DNA of 64,000 bases from Acetivibrio clariflavus DSM 19732 (GTDB lineage: Bacteria; Bacillota; Clostridia; Acetivibrionales; Acetivibrionaceae), in the NCBI RefSeq assembly GCF_000237085.1, contig NC_016627.1:3844118-3908117 (forward strand). Direction: 5' to 3'. The translations under genes were made by a program, and so were the position numbers. Position 1 is the first letter of the stretch, and each line of letters opens with the position of its first letter. Below, one piece after another: positions 61,216 through 64,000 of this stretch. Below the pieces are notes generated by a model that worked only from the letters and a program-made list of their open reading frames with translations, did no database searches and was not told the origin of the DNA.

Positions 61216-63747
61216 ATGATACGCAATGTGTCAAAAGTATTGATTTGTATTCTTTTTATTCTAATTTCGTTAACTTGTCCGACAAATGTGAGAATTGAGG
61301 CAGCATCTGTAGAGTACAAGTTCGATTTTGGTGCCGGGTATGTCGAACCGGGTTATATAGGTGTCAGTGCTTCAACGGCTTACAACAGAACTCGAGGATA
61401 TGGCTTCAATACCCCAGAGAACATGCGAAATGTTACTGCCTCCGGAACCGGTGTTGCAAGCGATGCCGTTCAGTTTCTTACCTATGGAATAAAAAGCAAT
61501 AACACCTTCAACGTCGATCTTCCCAATGGGCTTTATGAAATAAAAGTAACTTTAGGAAATACTTCAAGGGCAAGTGTTGCAGCTGAAGGCGTTCTGCAAA
61601 TCATAAATATGACAGGTAATGGCGCTGTTGATAAATTCCAAATTCCTATAACAGACGGTCAGTTAAACATACTTGTTACTGCAGGAAAAGAAGGCACACC
61701 TTTTACACTTAGTGCACTTGAAATAAGGAAAATATCCGATAATCCAGTCACCAACAGAACTATTTGGATAGGCGGCGATTCAACAGCTTGCAATTATTAT
61801 CCGCTGGATACAAGCGAACAATGCGGTTGGGGGCAATTACTGCCGAAATTTGTCGATACATCATTATTTCAAATAAGAAACATGGCAGCCAGCGGACAAT
61901 GTGCAAGAGGTTTTCGTGATGACGGACAATTTGAAGCAATAATGAAATATATAAAGCCTGGAGATATATTCTTACTTGAGTTTGGCATAAATGATACCAA
62001 TCCCAAAAATGATACTACAGAAGATCAATTTAAAGAAATAATGACTGATATGGTTGTAAAAGTTAAATCTACCGGTGCTACAATGGTTTTAGTTACTCCG
62101 CAAGGCAGAGCAACCGATTTCAATGGTAACATACATACTGCTGTAAACAGATGGTACAGGAATACCACTATACAAGTTGCAAGAGAGCAAAACGTCAGAC
62201 TGTGTGATCTCAACGTTTTAAGTTCTGCATATTTTACTTCTATTGGCCAGGAGGCAACTCTTGCACTTTATATGCCCGGGGATACTCTCCATCCAAACCG
62301 TGCAGGAGCAACCGAGCTTGCCCGATTGGTAGCCAATGATTTAAAAGACCTTTTTACCTTAACACCTACAGCTACTGCCCAACCAACATATTCTCCTACT
62401 CCCACCGGTACAGCTCCTCAAATAATGGGCGATATAGATGGAGATGGAAGTGTTACATCAATAGATTTTGCATTGTTAAAAAAATATTTGCTTTCCGGCA
62501 TACCGGATTTGAGCAATGTTTGGTATGCAGATGTAAACAGCGATGGAAGTGTCAATTCAATAGATTATGCTTTTATAAAAGCATATTTGCTCGGAATGAT
62601 AAAAGAATTTCCAGGCTCTGCTCAGCCTCCCGACAATAATTTATATACCGAAATTTACGAAGCTGAAAATGCATTTATTTACCATGGTATTTTTGAAAAC
62701 ATCCATACAGGCTACAGCGGAAGCGGATATGTCAACTATGATAACGAAGTGGGTTCATATGTGGAGTGGTATGTCAATGTACCGGTAACCAGTTGGTATA
62801 GCCTGACTTTTAAATATGCCAATGGAACAACTGCCAACAGACCTATGTCAATAATGGTTAACGGAAATATGGCGCAGAGCAGCATGGACTTCTATCCTAC
62901 TGCCAGTTGGACCACCTGGAGTGAATCAAGCATAGTTCTAAAACTCAACCAAGGGCAAAATGTCATCAGAGCAACAGGCATTACTACTAATGGCGGACCA
63001 AATGTTGACTACTTAAAAATATCCCAAACAACTGGTGAACCAACAAATACTCCAATTCCATATGTTACTCCGTCTCCATCGGCATATCCAACTACATCTA
63101 ATATACCTACAATATATTTAGCCGGTGATTCCACCGTCCAAAGTTATAATTCTTCTTATTACCCACAAGCCGGCTGGGGACAAGTAATCAGTGATTATTT
63201 TACTTCCGACGTTAAGTTTGTAAATAAAGCCATCGCCGGAAGAAGTGCAAAAAACTTTGTTGAACAGGGAAGGTTAGATGAAATCCTCAATATGATTAAA
63301 GAGGGAGACTACTTGTTTATCCAATTCGGTCATAATGACGCAACCATTAGTAATCCTGACCGATACGCAGCTCCCTATACCACCTACAAAGAGTATCTTG
63401 CAAAATTTGTTGACGGAGCAAGGGCAAAAGGAGCCATTCCAGTATTAATAACGCCGGTTGCACGGCTTAATTACAAAAACAATACCTATGTTAACGACTT
63501 TCCTGACTATTGTAATGCAATGAAGCAAGTTGCAGCAGAGAAAAATTGTGCAATCATAGACCTGATGACCAAATGCTTAAATTATTACAGTACCCTTGAT
63601 TACAACAAAGTATTTACTTTCTACATGGTATCATCCAATGGAGCCGATTACACCCACTTTACCGAGACAGGTGCCAGAGAAGTTGCAAAATTGGTAGCCC
63701 AAGGTGTAAAAGAATTAAATCTCCCCATTTCAAAATATGTTAAATAA
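61216..63747 (+). CDS. Cellulosomal carbohydrate esterase: CE12 - dockerin I - CBM35 - CE12
   Basis: The 843-residue secreted protein has a signal peptide (~1-31), a beta-sandwich domain (~33-172), a first SGNH esterase of family CE12 (~177-380: GGDSTACN, GINDTNP, DTLHPN), a TP linker, a type-I dockerin (~403-470; DIDGDGSVTSID and DVNSDGSVNSID), a CBM35 (~478-610), a linker and a second CE12 (~632-843: AGDSTVQS, FGHNDAT, DYTHF). Both esterases retain the Ser and Asp-x-x-His catalytic residues. CE12 enzymes remove acetyl groups from pectin (rhamnogalacturonan) or xylan. The Ser-Ile dockerin type should bind ScaA. The architecture is as I recall for a C. thermocellum protein. ATG 61216 follows GGGAGG. 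Confidence 0.94.
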   Translation: MIRNVSKVLICILFILISLTCPTNVRIEAASVEYKFDFGAGYVEPGYIGVSASTAYNRTRGYGFNTPENMRNVTASGTGVASDAVQFLTYGIKSNNTFNVDLPNGLYEIKVTLGNTSRASVAAEGVLQIINMTGNGAVDKFQIPITDGQLNILVTAGKEGTPFTLSALEIRKISDNPVTNRTIWIGGDSTACNYYPLDTSEQCGWGQLLPKFVDTSLFQIRNMAASGQCARGFRDDGQFEAIMKYIKPGDIFLLEFGINDTNPKNDTTEDQFKEIMTDMVVKVKSTGATMVLVTPQGRATDFNGNIHTAVNRWYRNTTIQVAREQNVRLCDLNVLSSAYFTSIGQEATLALYMPGDTLHPNRAGATELARLVANDLKDLFTLTPTATAQPTYSPTPTGTAPQIMGDIDGDGSVTSIDFALLKKYLLSGIPDLSNVWYADVNSDGSVNSIDYAFIKAYLLGMIKEFPGSAQPPDNNLYTEIYEAENAFIYHGIFENIHTGYSGSGYVNYDNEVGSYVEWYVNVPVTSWYSLTFKYANGTTANRPMSIMVNGNMAQSSMDFYPTASWTTWSESSIVLKLNQGQNVIRATGITTNGGPNVDYLKISQTTGEPTNTPIPYVTPSPSAYPTTSNIPTIYLAGDSTVQSYNSSYYPQAGWGQVISDYFTSDVKFVNKAIAGRSAKNFVEQGRLDEILNMIKEGDYLFIQFGHNDATISNPDRYAAPYTTYKEYLAKFVDGARAKGAIPVLITPVARLNYKNNTYVNDFPDYCNAMKQVAAEKNCAIIDLMTKCLNYYSTLDYNKVFTFYMVSSNGADYTHFTETGAREVAKLVAQGVKELNLPISKYVK

Positions 63748-63806
63748 ACTTCTTTTACGCACTCACCATAGCAAGTGTTTTTTCTTTCAAAAGCTTCGCA
63801 TGCAAA

Positions 63807-64000
63807 TCAGGCTAAAGCAGATAACAGAAAAACAAATGCCATGTTAAAAACTAAAGATAGGACATTAATGAATCCATGAATGAACATACAAATCCATATA
63901 TTATGCGTACGCTTATAGCAATCCCCAAGAATCATGCCAACAATCAAACAACAAAGCAACTGCATAGTACTAAAGCTTATTCCTTCCCGGGAGATACTTA
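63807..64000 (-). CDS. C-terminal end of a CPBP family intramembrane protease (partial)
   Basis: A minus-strand frame is open from the window edge (64000) to a TGA at 63807-63809, giving the last 63 residues. They are hydrophobic and include REGISFSTMQLL and NIWICMFIHGFINVLSLVF, which resemble the final motifs of CPBP (CAAX protease/Abi) membrane proteins, where an H-x3-N follows a small residue-rich helix. The start and the catalytic EExxxR lie outside. The gene is convergent with the esterase gene. The call rests on a short fragment. Confidence 0.6.
   Translation of the reverse strand, partial: SISREGISFSTMQLLCCLIVGMILGDCYKRTHNIWICMFIHGFINVLSLVFNMAFVFLLSALA

Overview
The window comes from a cellulosome-producing clostridium: low G+C, AT-rich spacers, a clostridial Spo0A, and a four-gene scaffoldin cluster on the minus strand. 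The scaffoldin architecture is 8 type-I cohesins + CBM3 + X-dockerin, then 5 type-II cohesins + a type-I-like dockerin, then 4 cohesins + SLH, then 2 type-II and 1 type-I cohesin + SLH. From memory this is the published ScaA/ScaB/ScaC/ScaD set of Acetivibrio (Clostridium) clariflavus, so that species or a very close relative is my best guess. No database search was possible.

Layout. 1-2.6 kb: end of a protein O-mannosyltransferase-like gene and a polyprenyl-phosphate sugar synthase. 2.9-4.1 kb: tRNA genes (Glu-Asp-Thr-Tyr on minus, Lys on plus). 4.3-12 kb: housekeeping genes (purA, a DUF1858 protein, two-subunit fumarase, a USP-like protein, HU, spo0A, aroA). 12-14.7 kb: a response regulator with a degenerate GGDEF domain, an RNA methyltransferase and a small unknown gene. 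15.0-16.2 kb: two tandem c-di-GMP-I riboswitches and a terminator ahead of an exported transglutaminase-like protein. 16.2-32.2 kb: scaD, scaC, scaB and scaA (transcribed A to D), with a long leader upstream of scaA. 33-38.9 kb: a HAD phosphatase and an FHA-ftsW-pbp cell-wall locus split by an intact IS4-family element with an 8-bp target duplication. 39.4-42.5 kb: a GGDEF/HD-GYP protein and a rhomboid protease. 42.8-48.4 kb: an rRNA operon on minus (16S-23S-5S) in which both large rRNAs carry insertions. 49-54.3 kb: exported protein, ABC transporter and two-component system. 54.4-58 kb: ABC exporter, DUF188 protein, PilT. 58.5-60.7 kb: an LDH-like malate dehydrogenase and malic enzyme. 61.2-63.7 kb: a cellulosomal CE12-dockerin-CBM35-CE12 esterase, then the end of a CPBP-family protease at the window edge.

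How it fits together. Enzymes with type-I dockerins (the CE12 protein is one) dock on ScaA. The ScaA X-dockerin can bind type-II cohesins of ScaB or ScaD. The ScaB dockerin differs from the enzyme type and probably binds ScaC, which is held to the envelope by SLH modules; 8 x 5 x 4 gives up to 160 enzyme positions. The O-glycosylation genes could modify the Thr/Pro linkers. Cyclic di-GMP appears repeatedly: riboswitches, a GGDEF/HD-GYP enzyme, a degenerate GGDEF regulator and PilT. Malate dehydrogenase plus malic enzyme form a malate shunt.

The most unusual signal is a family of 7-bp-period repeat arrays. They bound the 23S intervening sequence as inverted arrays around a four-helix-bundle gene, lie against the 3' end of 23S and again at 54.35 kb, and a similar 7-nt periodicity is visible in the arms of a large 16S insertion.
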